Below, one piece after another: positions 19,813-26,978 of a DNA stretch of 64,000 nucleotides. Below the pieces are notes generated by a model. That model searched no databases. It was not told where the DNA came from and was given only the letters and a program-made list of their open reading frames with translations. Made by a program: the position numbers and the translations under genes. Origin of the DNA: Inquilinus limosus_F (GTDB lineage: Bacteria > Pseudomonadota > Alphaproteobacteria > DSM-16000 > Inquilinaceae). The stretch is taken from contig NZ_JAHVDK010000005.1 of the NCBI RefSeq assembly GCF_051487185.1, forward strand, positions 200,863 through 264,862, read 5' to 3'. The number at the start of each line of letters is the position of its first letter. Position 1 is the first letter of the stretch.

Positions 19813-21021
19813 CTACCAGCTGGTCAGCGTGCCGTCTTCCAGCCGCGCCACCGGCAGATAGGCGGGCTCGTAGGGGAAGCGGGCGGCCAGCTTTTCGTCA
19901 ATGTCGACGCCATGGCCGGGCGCCTCGCCCGGATGCATGGTGCCGTCGGCGAAGGACCAGGCGTGGGGGAAGACCTCCAGCGCCGGCTCGGGATAGCCCA
20001 TGTATTCCTGCACCCCGAAATTCGGCACCCACAGGTCGAAATGCAGCGCGGCGCCCATGCAGACCGGCGACAGGTCCGACGGGCCGTGGAAGCCGGTACG
20101 CACATGGTGCAGGGCGGCGAAATCGGCGATACGGCGCAGATGGGTGATGCCGCCGGCATGGGTCAGCGTCGCCCGGATATAGTCGATCAGCTGCTCCTCG
20201 ATCAGCAGCTTGCAGTCCCAGATGCTGTTGAACACCTCGCCCACCGCGATCGGCGTCGTGGTGTGCTGCCGGATCAGCCGGAAGCCCTCCTGGTTCTCGG
20301 CCGGGGTCGGGTCCTCCAGCCAGAACAGGGCGCAGGGCTCGACTGCCTTGCCCAGCCGCGCCGCCTCGATCGGCGTCAGCCGGTGGTGGATGTCGTGCAG
20401 CAGATGGGTGTCGAAGCCGAACTTGTCGCGCACCGCCTCGAACAGCTTCGGCACGAAGTTCAGGTACTTCTCGGTCGACCAGGGCTGCTCCTCCGGCCAG
20501 CCCTTGGTGGCCGGCTCATAGGCGTCGCCGCCCTTGGCCACGCCGTAGACCGAGGCCATGCCGGGCACGCCGCACTGGACGCGGATCGCCTTGTAGCCCT
20601 TCTCCAGATAGGCGGCATAGCGGTCCAGCGCCTCGGGGATGTCGCGGCCGGTGGCGTGGCTGTAGACCATCACGCCCTCGCGCGAGGCCCCGCCCAGCAG
20701 CTGGTACAGCGGCAGCCCGGCGACCTTCGCCTTGATGTCCCACAGCGCCATGTCGACGGCGCCGATCGCGCTCATCGTCACCGGGCCGCGGCGCCAATAG
20801 GCGCCCTTGTAGAGATACTGCCAGATGTCCTCGATGCGGTGCGGGTCGCGCCCGACCAGCAGCGGGCAGACATGGTCGCGGAGATAGCTGGCCACCGCCA
20901 GCTCGCGCCCGTTCAGCGTGGCGTCGCCGATGCCGTGTACGCCGTCGTCGGTGACCAGCTTCAGCGTGACGAAGTTGCGGCCGGGGCAGGTGACGATGAC
21001 ATCGGCGCGGACGATCTTCAT
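19813..21021 (-). CDS. manD: D-mannonate dehydratase, ManD/RspA subgroup of the enolase superfamily
   Basis: Dehydrates D-mannonate to 2-keto-3-deoxy-D-gluconate, with Mg2+. The 402-residue length and, as I recall it, the residue numbering agree with the characterised Novosphingobium ManD: metal ligands Asp210, Glu236 and Glu262; catalytic Arg147, Tyr159 and His212 (HDIHHRLTP); His312 (TGFHGPSD) and Glu339 (GVQEY). All are present. The start at ATG 21021 is chosen because the family begins MKIVxADVIVTCPGRNFV and GGGAGAG lies 8 bases upstream; in-frame ATGs at 21054 and 21249 run into the control region. First gene of the manD-dehydrogenase-MFS set, divergent from a GntR regulator. Confidence 0.95.
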   Translation of the reverse strand: MKIVRADVIVTCPGRNFVTLKLVTDDGVHGIGDATLNGRELAVASYLRDHVCPLLVGRDPHRIEDIWQYLYKGAYWRRGPVTMSAIGAVDMALWDIKAKVAGLPLYQLLGGASREGVMVYSHATGRDIPEALDRYAAYLEKGYKAIRVQCGVPGMASVYGVAKGGDAYEPATKGWPEEQPWSTEKYLNFVPKLFEAVRDKFGFDTHLLHDIHHRLTPIEAARLGKAVEPCALFWLEDPTPAENQEGFRLIRQHTTTPIAVGEVFNSIWDCKLLIEEQLIDYIRATLTHAGGITHLRRIADFAALHHVRTGFHGPSDLSPVCMGAALHFDLWVPNFGVQEYMGYPEPALEVFPHAWSFADGTMHPGEAPGHGVDIDEKLAARFPYEPAYLPVARLEDGTLTSW

Positions 21022-21106
21022 GGCGCGTTCTCTCCCGGCTTGCCGCTTGTCCATCGCCGCTTTCTCGCGACGGGAAGTAACCCGACCCTTAGCGCATCTT
21101 GAATCA

Positions 21107-21120
21107 CCATACAAGTATGG
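21107..21120. promoter_or_regulatory. Candidate GntR operator CCATAC-AA-GTATGG
   Basis: A perfect dyad of 6-base arms around AA, located between the divergent manD and gntR starts. GntR/FadR-type repressors of sugar-acid genes commonly bind short GTATAC-like palindromes, so this is a good candidate site controlling both directions. It lies about 85 bases from either start codon. Confidence 0.6.
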
Positions 21121-21199
21121 CAAATGTGAATGGTCATGGTCTACCGGACCCGGCGATCCTCTGTATGCTGGGGCACGACGAGCCGAAACGGGAGGAAAG

Positions 21200-21925
21200 A
21201 TGGCCGGACGACGAAGGGCGCAGGAGCCGGGGACGTTGCCGGGGCGCATCCCGCTGAGCGGCGAGGGGCCGATCGGCCGGCAGGTCTATGAGGGGCTGCG
21301 CCAGGCGATCATCACCGGCCTGCTGCCACCCGGCACCGCTTTGTCCGAGAAGGACGGGTCGGAGATGTTCGGCGTGTCGCGGCAGCCGGTGCGCGAGGCC
21401 TTCATAAAGCTGGTGGAAGCGGGGCTGCTGCAGGTTCTGCCGCAGCGCGGCACCCGGGTGCGCAAGATCTCGAAGCGGCAGGTCGAGCAGGGGCGCTTCA
21501 TCCGCGAGGCGGTGGAGGCGGCGGTGGTGCGCCTCGCCGCCGAGACGATCGGGGAGGCGGAGCTGCAGCGGCTGAACCGCAACCTGGAGGCGCAGCGCGA
21601 CGCGGCCCGCCGGCAGGACCATGCCGGCTTCCTGGCGCTCGACGAGGCTTTCCACCGCCTGATCATCGAGGCGATCGACTGTCTGCCGGCCTGGAGCACG
21701 ATCGAGCACATGAAGGCGCAGATGGACCGGGTGCGCTATCTCAGCCTGCCCGACGTCTCGCCTTTGGAGATGCTGATCGCGCAGCATGAGGAGATCGTGG
21801 CGGGGCTGCGGGCGCATGATCCCGACGCCGCCGAGGCAGCGATGCGCCGGCATCTGCGCGAGATCCTGTCGTCGCTCGGACCCATCGCTCAACGCCGGCC
21901 GGAGCTGTTCGAGCTCGATGCCTGA
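21200..21925 (+). CDS. GntR family transcriptional regulator (FadR/FCD subfamily)
   Basis: DNA-binding repressor of 241 residues. The N-terminal winged helix contains GRQVYEGLRQAIITGLLPPG and FGVSRQPVREAFIKL, followed by a C-terminal all-helical FCD ligand domain with the metal-binding pattern LDEAFHRLI and the later HEEIV and MRRHLREIL. The start at 21200 follows GGAGGAAAG exactly; the long upstream open frame overlaps manD and is a shadow. Divergent from manD across a perfect palindrome, it is the probable local regulator responding to an aldonate or keto-deoxy acid. It is followed after 12 bases by a small ABM-domain gene. Confidence 0.93.
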   Translation: MAGRRRAQEPGTLPGRIPLSGEGPIGRQVYEGLRQAIITGLLPPGTALSEKDGSEMFGVSRQPVREAFIKLVEAGLLQVLPQRGTRVRKISKRQVEQGRFIREAVEAAVVRLAAETIGEAELQRLNRNLEAQRDAARRQDHAGFLALDEAFHRLIIEAIDCLPAWSTIEHMKAQMDRVRYLSLPDVSPLEMLIAQHEEIVAGLRAHDPDAAEAAMRRHLREILSSLGPIAQRRPELFELDA

Positions 21926-21937
21926 AGGAGGAAGAAG

Positions 21938-22255
21938 ATGATCGTCCGCGTCTGGCGCGGCTGGGCCGCGCCGTCCAACCCGTTGGCCTATCCCGAGCAT
22001 TTCCACGGCGCCGTGCTGCCGGCGCTGCGCGGCATCGCCGGGTTCCGCGGCGCCTCGCTGCTGCGCCAGAACCGGCCGGGCGAGATCGAGTTCATGGTGC
22101 TGACCCGCTGGGAGTCGATGGAGGCGATCCGCGCCTTCGCCGGCGATGATCCGGAACAGGCTGTGGTCGAGCCGGAAGCCGTGGCGGCGCTGATGCGGTT
22201 CGACGGCAGGGTCCAGCATTACGCGGTTGTCGAGGAAGGGGCCGGTCCCGGATGA
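21938..22255 (+). CDS. Antibiotic biosynthesis monooxygenase (ABM) domain-like protein
   Basis: Small protein of 105 residues with a ferredoxin-like dimeric alpha/beta-barrel pattern. It starts MIVRVWRGWA and has YPEHFHGAVLPALRGIAGFRG, LLRQNRPGEIEFMVLTRWES and a C-terminal strand HYAVVEE. This domain occurs in monooxygenases and in small isomerases or heme-related proteins, so no reaction can be assigned. GAAGGAGGAAGAAG lies just before ATG 21938. It is sandwiched closely between the gntR gene and an inositol-monophosphatase-like gene, so all three may be cotranscribed and linked to the sugar-acid locus. Confidence 0.75.
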   Translation: MIVRVWRGWAAPSNPLAYPEHFHGAVLPALRGIAGFRGASLLRQNRPGEIEFMVLTRWESMEAIRAFAGDDPEQAVVEPEAVAALMRFDGRVQHYAVVEEGAGPG

Positions 22256-22286
22256 TCGCGGGCTTCTCAAGCGACAGGAGAGACCG

Positions 22287-23072
22287 GTGAGCGATCGACA
22301 GACCCTGGCCCTGATGCGGATCGTGGCCGAGGCGCTGGCCCGGGCCGGCGGCCGTCTGGCCTTGGCCCAGCTGGCCGAGCGCCGGGACCTCGCGGTCGAG
22401 GCCAAGGGGCCGCAGGATTTCGTCACCGCGGTCGACAAGGCGGTCGAGACCCTGATCCGCAACCGGCTGCGCGAGACCTTCCCCGACCACGCCGTGCTGG
22501 GCGAGGAGTTCGGGCTGGACCGGCAGGACGCCCGCATCGTCTGGGGGCTGGACCCGATCGACGGCACTGCCAACTTCATGCGCGGCCGGCCGATCTGGTG
22601 CGTCTCGATCGGCGCCACCGTCGACGGAAAGCCGGCGCTGGGCGTGATCTACGATCCGGTGCATGACGAGCTGTACAGCGCCGTGGCGGGGCAGGGCGCC
22701 ATCCGGAACGGCGCGCCGATCGCGGTCAACGCCGCCGCCCGGCCGGAGGCGGCGGTGATCGGCGTCGGCTACGCGCCGGGCCGGAAGGTCGACGCGCATG
22801 TCCGCCAGATCGACCACATCCTGTCGCACGGCGCGGAATATCGGCGGATCGGCTCCTCGGCCCTGCTGCTGGCCTATGTCGCCGACGGCCGGATCGACGG
22901 CTTCTCCGCCGCCCACATCAACGCCTGGGATGTGATGGCCGGCCTGGTTCTGGTGCGCGAGGCGGGCGGCGTGACCGACGATTTCCTGGAGAGCGGGGCG
23001 CAGAGTGGCCCGGTCACCGCCGTGGCGCCGGGCGTCGCCGATTTGGCGCGACAGCTGATGGCGCTGGTCTGA
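22287..23072 (+). CDS. Inositol monophosphatase family protein
   Basis: Mg2+-dependent, lithium-sensitive phosphatase fold of about 261 residues. Metal-binding motifs are present: GEEFGLD, WGLDPIDGTANFMRG and INAWDVMAGLVLVREAGG. GTG 22287 is chosen as the start because CAGGAGAG lies 5-6 bases upstream; the frame is open to a further ATG at 22227 that lacks a ribosome-binding site. It is distinct from the suhB-like copy at 39463. Its position behind gntR and the ABM gene suggests it dephosphorylates a sugar or sugar-acid phosphate, which is inference. Its last 59 bases overlap the convergent HAD gene. Confidence 0.9.
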   Translation: MSDRQTLALMRIVAEALARAGGRLALAQLAERRDLAVEAKGPQDFVTAVDKAVETLIRNRLRETFPDHAVLGEEFGLDRQDARIVWGLDPIDGTANFMRGRPIWCVSIGATVDGKPALGVIYDPVHDELYSAVAGQGAIRNGAPIAVNAAARPEAAVIGVGYAPGRKVDAHVRQIDHILSHGAEYRRIGSSALLLAYVADGRIDGFSAAHINAWDVMAGLVLVREAGGVTDDFLESGAQSGPVTAVAPGVADLARQLMALV

Positions 23073-23757
23073 GCGCGCCGTCATAGCTCGGCGGCGGCAC
23101 CCCGGCCGCCAGCCAGGCCGCGATCTCCGCCATCGTGGCGAAGCTGCGGCCGGCGCCGGCGGCCCTGAGGCGCAGCGCCAGCTCGGGGTCGGCATGGCCA
23201 CCGCCGGTGAAGCCGACCACCTTCATCCCGGCCCGGCGGGCGGCGGTGACGCCAGCGACCGAATCCTCGATCACCAGGCAGTCGGCCGGGTCGGCGCCCA
23301 TCTGCGAGGCGGCGTAGAGGAAGACGTCCGGCGCTGGCTTGCCGCGCGCCACCTGGCTGGCCGAGAAGACATGCGGGTCCAGCCGCGGCAGCAGCCCCGC
23401 CGTCTCCAGGTTGCGGCGCAGATTGGGCAGGCCGGTGGAGGAGGCGACGCAAGGCGGGTGACCGAGCCCGGCGGCCGCCATGATCGCATCGACGGCGCCA
23501 GCGATCGGCCGCAGCTCGTCGGCGAAACGGCGGGCGCATTCCGCCCGGATGTCCTCGATCATCCGCTCCTCGACCGTGAAGCCGAGCTCTGCCGCCAGCG
23601 TGCTCCAGGCCACATGGTGCGGCGTGCCGCAGAAGCGACGGGCGATCTCGCTCGGCGGTACGAGATGGCCGAGCCGGGCCAGGGCCTCGGAATCGACGGC
23701 GCAGAAGATCACTTCCGAGTCGATCAGCACGCCGTCGCAGTCGAAGATCACCAGCAT
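23014..23757 (-). CDS. HAD superfamily hydrolase, subfamily IA (phosphatase/mutase-like)
   Basis: Phosphatase or phosphomutase of about 247 residues. It begins MLVIFDCDGVLIDSEV, with the aspartyl nucleophile DxD motif, has VASSTGLPNLRRNLE for motif II, and KPAPDVFLYAA followed by CLVIEDSVAGVTAARRAGM for motifs III and IV. The closest resemblance is to YieH/phosphoglycolate-phosphatase-type enzymes acting on sugar phosphates. The last 20 residues (basic, proline-rich) are an extension that reads across the 3' end of the convergent inositol-monophosphatase gene, giving a 59-base tail-to-tail overlap. The start at 23757 is dictated by the motif at the N-terminus. Confidence 0.92.
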   Translation of the reverse strand: MLVIFDCDGVLIDSEVIFCAVDSEALARLGHLVPPSEIARRFCGTPHHVAWSTLAAELGFTVEERMIEDIRAECARRFADELRPIAGAVDAIMAAAGLGHPPCVASSTGLPNLRRNLETAGLLPRLDPHVFSASQVARGKPAPDVFLYAASQMGADPADCLVIEDSVAGVTAARRAGMKVVGFTGGGHADPELALRLRAAGAGRSFATMAEIAAWLAAGVPPPSYDGALRPAPSAVAPNRRRPAPRR

Positions 23758-23853
23758 GGCAGGCCCGGGGCAGGAAAAGGCGGAAGGGAAAGGCGGGGCG
23801 ACAACATCATGTCCCTGCTCTATGTGCAAGGCGCAGAGCGTGAGGGGGAAGTC

Positions 23854-24423
23854 ATGGCGCCCAGACGCATCCACATCACCGGCGCATCCGGCTCCGGCAC
23901 CACGACGCTGGGCCGGGCGCTGGCGGCTGAAACCGGCGCGCGGCACCTGGACACGGACGACTTCTACTGGCTGCCGACCGATCCGCCGTTCCGGGAGAAG
24001 CGGCCGGTTCCCGAGCGTCTGGCGCTGATCGACGAAGCCATCGGCCCGGCCGAACGCTGGGTCCTGACCGGTTCGCTGATGGGGTGGGGCGATCCGCTGA
24101 TCCCGCGATTCGACCTGGTCGTCTTCCTCACCATCCCGCCAGCGCTGCGGCTCGCCCGGCTGCGGGCCCGCGAGGTGGAGCGCTACGGCGCCGCGGCGCT
24201 GGCCCCCGGCGGCGCCATGCATGTGATCCACCAGGTCTTCCTCGACTGGGCGGAGGCCTACGATGTCGGCACCCGCGTCGGCCGCAACCGCGAGGCGCAC
24301 GAGGCCTGGCTGGCACAGCTGCCCTGCCCGGTGCTGCGCATCGAGGGCGACACGACGGTGGAGGAGCGGGTGCGGCGGGTGCTGTCCTTTCGCATCCGCG
24401 AGGGCCGGGCATGGCGGGGATGA
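23854..24423 (+). CDS. P-loop NTPase, adenylate/shikimate-kinase-like
   Basis: Small kinase-fold protein of 189 residues. The P-loop reads GASGSGTTTLG near residue 10, so a threonine stands where the Walker A lysine is expected. It is followed by HLDTDDFYWLPTDPPF, where an acidic pair resembles the substrate or Mg site, and FDLVVFLTIPPALRLARLR. Substrate is unknown. The start at 23854 follows GAGGGGGAA. It is divergent from the HAD phosphatase with under 100 bases between, and the SDR gene lies 40 bases downstream. Confidence 0.8.
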   Translation: MAPRRIHITGASGSGTTTLGRALAAETGARHLDTDDFYWLPTDPPFREKRPVPERLALIDEAIGPAERWVLTGSLMGWGDPLIPRFDLVVFLTIPPALRLARLRAREVERYGAAALAPGGAMHVIHQVFLDWAEAYDVGTRVGRNREAHEAWLAQLPCPVLRIEGDTTVEERVRRVLSFRIREGRAWRG

Positions 24424-24463
24424 GCGGCTGGAGTAGACTGCACGAGACGCGAGAAGGGGATGC

Positions 24464-25252
24464 ATGACCATGACCGAACCTGACGCCTTGCCCCGCCTGG
24501 ACGGGGAGATGGCCCTGGTCACCGGGGCCAGCCGCGGCATCGGCGCCGCCGCGGCGCGGGCGCTGGCGGCGCAAGGCGCGGCGGTGGCGCTGACCGCGCG
24601 GTCGGCCGAGGCGATCGACGGCATCGCCCGCGAGCTGCGCGACGCCGGCGGCCGGGCGATTGCCATCGCCGGCGACATCGGCGACGTCGCCTGGGCCGGC
24701 ACGATGGTGAAGCAAGCGGCCGACGCGCTGGGCGCGCCGACCATCCTGGTCAACAATGCCGGCATGGTCAGGCCGATCGGCCGGCTCCTCGACTGCGAGC
24801 CCGCCGAATGGGCCCGCAATTTCACGGTCAACCTGCTTGGTGCCTATGCCGTGCTGCGGGCGGTGCTGCCCGGCATGGTGGCGCGCGGCGGCGGCACTGT
24901 GGTCAATGTCAGCTCCGGCGCCGCCGAGAACGTCTATGAGGGCTGGAGCGCATACTGCGCCGGCAAGGCCGGCCTGGCGATGCTGACCCGGTCGCTGCAT
25001 CTGGAATATGGCGGGCAGGGCGTCCGCGCCTTCGGCTTCCGCCCGGGCACCGTCGACACCGAGATGCAGGGCGAGATCCGCGCTTCCGGCATCAATCCGG
25101 TCAGCCAGATGCCGCGCGAGGCGCATGCGCCGCCGGAGCATCCGGCCCGCGTCATCGCCTGGCTGTGCGGGCCCGAGGCGCAGGACCTGGTCGGGCGTGA
25201 GCTCAGCATCCGCGACCCGGAGCTGCGCCGCCGCACGGGGCTGCCGTCATGA
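24464..25252 (+). CDS. SDR family NAD(P)-dependent oxidoreductase
   Basis: Short-chain dehydrogenase/reductase of 262 residues. The cofactor motif TGASRGIG lies near residue 21, NNAG near 98, the catalytic serine in VNVSSGAAENV, and the Tyr-Lys pair in YCAGKAG. The C-terminus includes FGFRPGTVDTEMQGEIR. Substrate is not evident; related proteins are annotated as 3-ketoacyl reductases or sepiapterin-reductase-like. The gene ends in an ATGA overlap with the HIT gene, so the two are translationally coupled. Confidence 0.92.
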   Translation: MTMTEPDALPRLDGEMALVTGASRGIGAAAARALAAQGAAVALTARSAEAIDGIARELRDAGGRAIAIAGDIGDVAWAGTMVKQAADALGAPTILVNNAGMVRPIGRLLDCEPAEWARNFTVNLLGAYAVLRAVLPGMVARGGGTVVNVSSGAAENVYEGWSAYCAGKAGLAMLTRSLHLEYGGQGVRAFGFRPGTVDTEMQGEIRASGINPVSQMPREAHAPPEHPARVIAWLCGPEAQDLVGRELSIRDPELRRRTGLPS

Positions 25253-25680
25253 GCGCCGGGAAGGAAGCGGGATTCGCCCTCGACCCGCGGATCGCGGCTT
25301 CGACCCTGGAATGGCGCGACTGGTCGCTGTCTCAGGTGCGGCTGATGAATGACCGTCGTTTCCCCTGGCTGCTGCTGGTGCCGCGGCGGGCGAAGGCGGT
25401 GGAATGGCACACCCTGGCGCCGGAGGACCAGGCGACGCTGCATCAGGAGACGATGCTGGCGGCGTGCGCGCTCGCCGCGGTGTTCCCGGCGATGAAGATC
25501 AACATCGGCGCGCTCGGCAACGTCGTGCCGCAGCTCCATGTTCATGTCCTGGCGCGGCGGGCGGGCGACCCCGCCTGGCCCGGCCCGGTCTGGGGCGCCG
25601 GCACCGCCGAGCCCTACGGCCCGGGCGAAGCCGAGGCGCTGTTGGCGAAGCTGGGGACGGTTCTCGACGAAGCGACGTGA
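25249..25680 (+). CDS. HIT domain-containing protein
   Basis: Histidine-triad nucleotide-binding-fold protein of 143 residues. The signature region is NVVPQLHVHVLARRAGDPAWPGPVWG near residue 90 onward, given here only in outline. The usual H-x-H-x-H is read as Q-x-H-x-H, with glutamine in the first histidine position. The preceding RFPWLLLVPRRA is typical of the alphaproteobacterial branch. It probably hydrolyses a nucleotide-linked phosphoester, substrate unknown. Its ATG overlaps the SDR stop codon as ATGA. The L31 gene follows 77 bases later. Confidence 0.9.
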   Translation: MSAGKEAGFALDPRIAASTLEWRDWSLSQVRLMNDRRFPWLLLVPRRAKAVEWHTLAPEDQATLHQETMLAACALAAVFPAMKINIGALGNVVPQLHVHVLARRAGDPAWPGPVWGAGTAEPYGPGEAEALLAKLGTVLDEAT

Positions 25681-25757
25681 GCCATGCACGGCGCCGACCT
25701 TGCATTTCGCCGCCGGTTTCGTTATACGGCCCCCTCGTTTGTGCGGAGCCCCCGGCC

Positions 25758-25985
25758 ATGAAGACCGATATTCATCCTGACTACCACGAGATCACCGTCG
25801 TGATGACCGACGGGACCGAGTTCAAGACTCGCAGCACGTACGGCAAGCCGGGCGACACCCTGCGTCTCGACATCGACCCGAAGTCGCACCCGGCCTGGAC
25901 CGGTGTGCAGAAGCTGGTCGACCGCGGCGGCCAGGTGGCGAAGTTCAACAAGCGCTTCGAGGCGTTCGGCCTGAAGAAGTCCTGA
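25758..25985 (+). CDS. rpmE: 50S ribosomal protein L31
   Basis: Ribosomal protein of 75 residues: MKTDIHPDYHEITVVMTDGT is the L31 N-terminus, followed by RLDIDPKSHPAWTG and the basic tail FNKRFEAFGLKKS. It is the cysteine-free (C-) form, which lacks the CxxC zinc ribbon, as is common in Alphaproteobacteria; it therefore does not act as a zinc store. A clear intrinsic terminator follows at 26029-26058. Confidence 0.96.
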   Translation: MKTDIHPDYHEITVVMTDGTEFKTRSTYGKPGDTLRLDIDPKSHPAWTGVQKLVDRGGQVAKFNKRFEAFGLKKS

Positions 25986-26028
25986 TCGCGCGGCGCCCGG
26001 ACGGGCGCCCGACGATGCTGGTCCGCGA

Positions 26029-26058
26029 GCCGGCCCCCGCATGGGAGGCCGGCTTTTC
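26029..26058 (+). terminator. Intrinsic terminator of rpmE
   Basis: Perfect 8-base stem AGCCGGCC / GGCCGGCT around an 11-base loop, with the T tract (TTTT) beginning at the end of the right arm. It lies 43 bases after the rpmE stop and just before the convergent methyltransferase stop at 26065. Confidence 0.85.
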
Positions 26059-26064
26059 GTGTTC

Positions 26065-26811
26065 TCAGGCCTGCCGGCCCAGCGGGATGATGTCGCGCGA
26101 CGACGGCGTCCAGGGGGCGCCGGTCCAGTCGCCCAGCCAGGAATCGACCGCCAGCCCGGCCTCGGCGATCAGCCGCTCGAGCTGGTCGCGCGGCGGGAAG
26201 GCGATGCGGGAGCATGAGGACAGGACCCGGCCGTCGGCGATGATCCGGTAGAAGGTGCCGTAGGTCACGATACCGGTGGCCGGGTCGTGCTCGACATCGT
26301 TCCAAGCGTCCACCGCGCCGAAGCGGGGATGCTCGATCCGGCGACCCGACTCCGCGGGCGTCCACTCCCGCCACTCCTCCATCGCCGGGTTGCGGCTGTC
26401 GAAGATGAACCGGCCTGCCGGCGCCAGATGCGCGGCGATGGTCTGCAGCGCCGCCAGCTGGTCCTCCGGCGTCAGGAAGACCTGGAAGGCGTGGCCGGTC
26501 AGCACGATGAAGTCGAAGCGCCGGCCCAGCCGGACACTGCGGCCGTCGCCCTGGACCCAGGTCACCCGGTCGCCGACCGGGCGGGTGCGGGCGATGTCCA
26601 GCATGGCCTCCGCCGGGTCGACGCCGAACACCGTGCGTCCCGGCTCGCCCGCCAGCTCCGCCGCCAGCCAGCCGGTGCCGCAGCCGAGATCGAGGACGGA
26701 GGCGCATCCCGCCGCCAGCGACCGGCAATACTCCCGGTCCGTCGACCAGCCGTTATCGACATCGTAGAAGCTGGCCAGATCCGGGTCGCCGTAGAGCCGA
26801 TCCTGGGTCAT
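26065..26811 (-). CDS. Class I SAM-dependent methyltransferase
   Basis: Cytoplasmic methyltransferase of 248 residues. Motif I is VLDLGCGTGWLAAEL near residue 39, the acidic loop VFGVDPAEAMLD binds SAM ribose, and the post-motif region is WVQGDGRSVRLGRRFDFIVL. The remainder (FIFDSRNPAMEEW, then beta strands) matches the Methyltransf_25 group that acts on small molecules. Substrate is unknown. It is a single gene, convergent with rpmE and upstream of a palindromic repeat. Confidence 0.92.
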   Translation of the reverse strand: MTQDRLYGDPDLASFYDVDNGWSTDREYCRSLAAGCASVLDLGCGTGWLAAELAGEPGRTVFGVDPAEAMLDIARTRPVGDRVTWVQGDGRSVRLGRRFDFIVLTGHAFQVFLTPEDQLAALQTIAAHLAPAGRFIFDSRNPAMEEWREWTPAESGRRIEHPRFGAVDAWNDVEHDPATGIVTYGTFYRIIADGRVLSSCSRIAFPPRDQLERLIAEAGLAVDSWLGDWTGAPWTPSSRDIIPLGRQA

Positions 26812-26853
26812 CGGAATCCCCCAACCATCGTTATCAAGAACTCATGCCCCTCG

Positions 26854-26939
26854 TCGTCATGGCGAGCCCCGAAGGGGCGTGGCCATCCAGCGGCGCCGGC
26901 CCCTGGATGGCCGCGGCGCTGCGCGCCTCGCCATGACGA
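26854..26939. repeat. REP-like palindromic repeat, second copy of the GTCAT...ATCCAG type
   Basis: Inverted arms begin TCGTCATGGCGAG (13 bases, perfect) and end GGCCATCCAG (10 bases, perfect), with a poorly matched middle, around a short GC spacer. The outer GTCAT and inner ATCCAG are shared with the element at 7937-8014, so both belong to one family. It fills the gap between the methyltransferase and the 2-hydroxyacid dehydrogenase, both on the minus strand. Confidence 0.8.
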
Positions 26940-26978
26940 AAAAGGTCGGAAAGGTCGATCTCAAAGGCAGCCGGTCTT

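Noticed and set aside
23758..24831. N-terminal extension of the HAD hydrolase frame
   Set aside because: Runs antisense through the P-loop and SDR genes; the HAD motif begins exactly at 23757.
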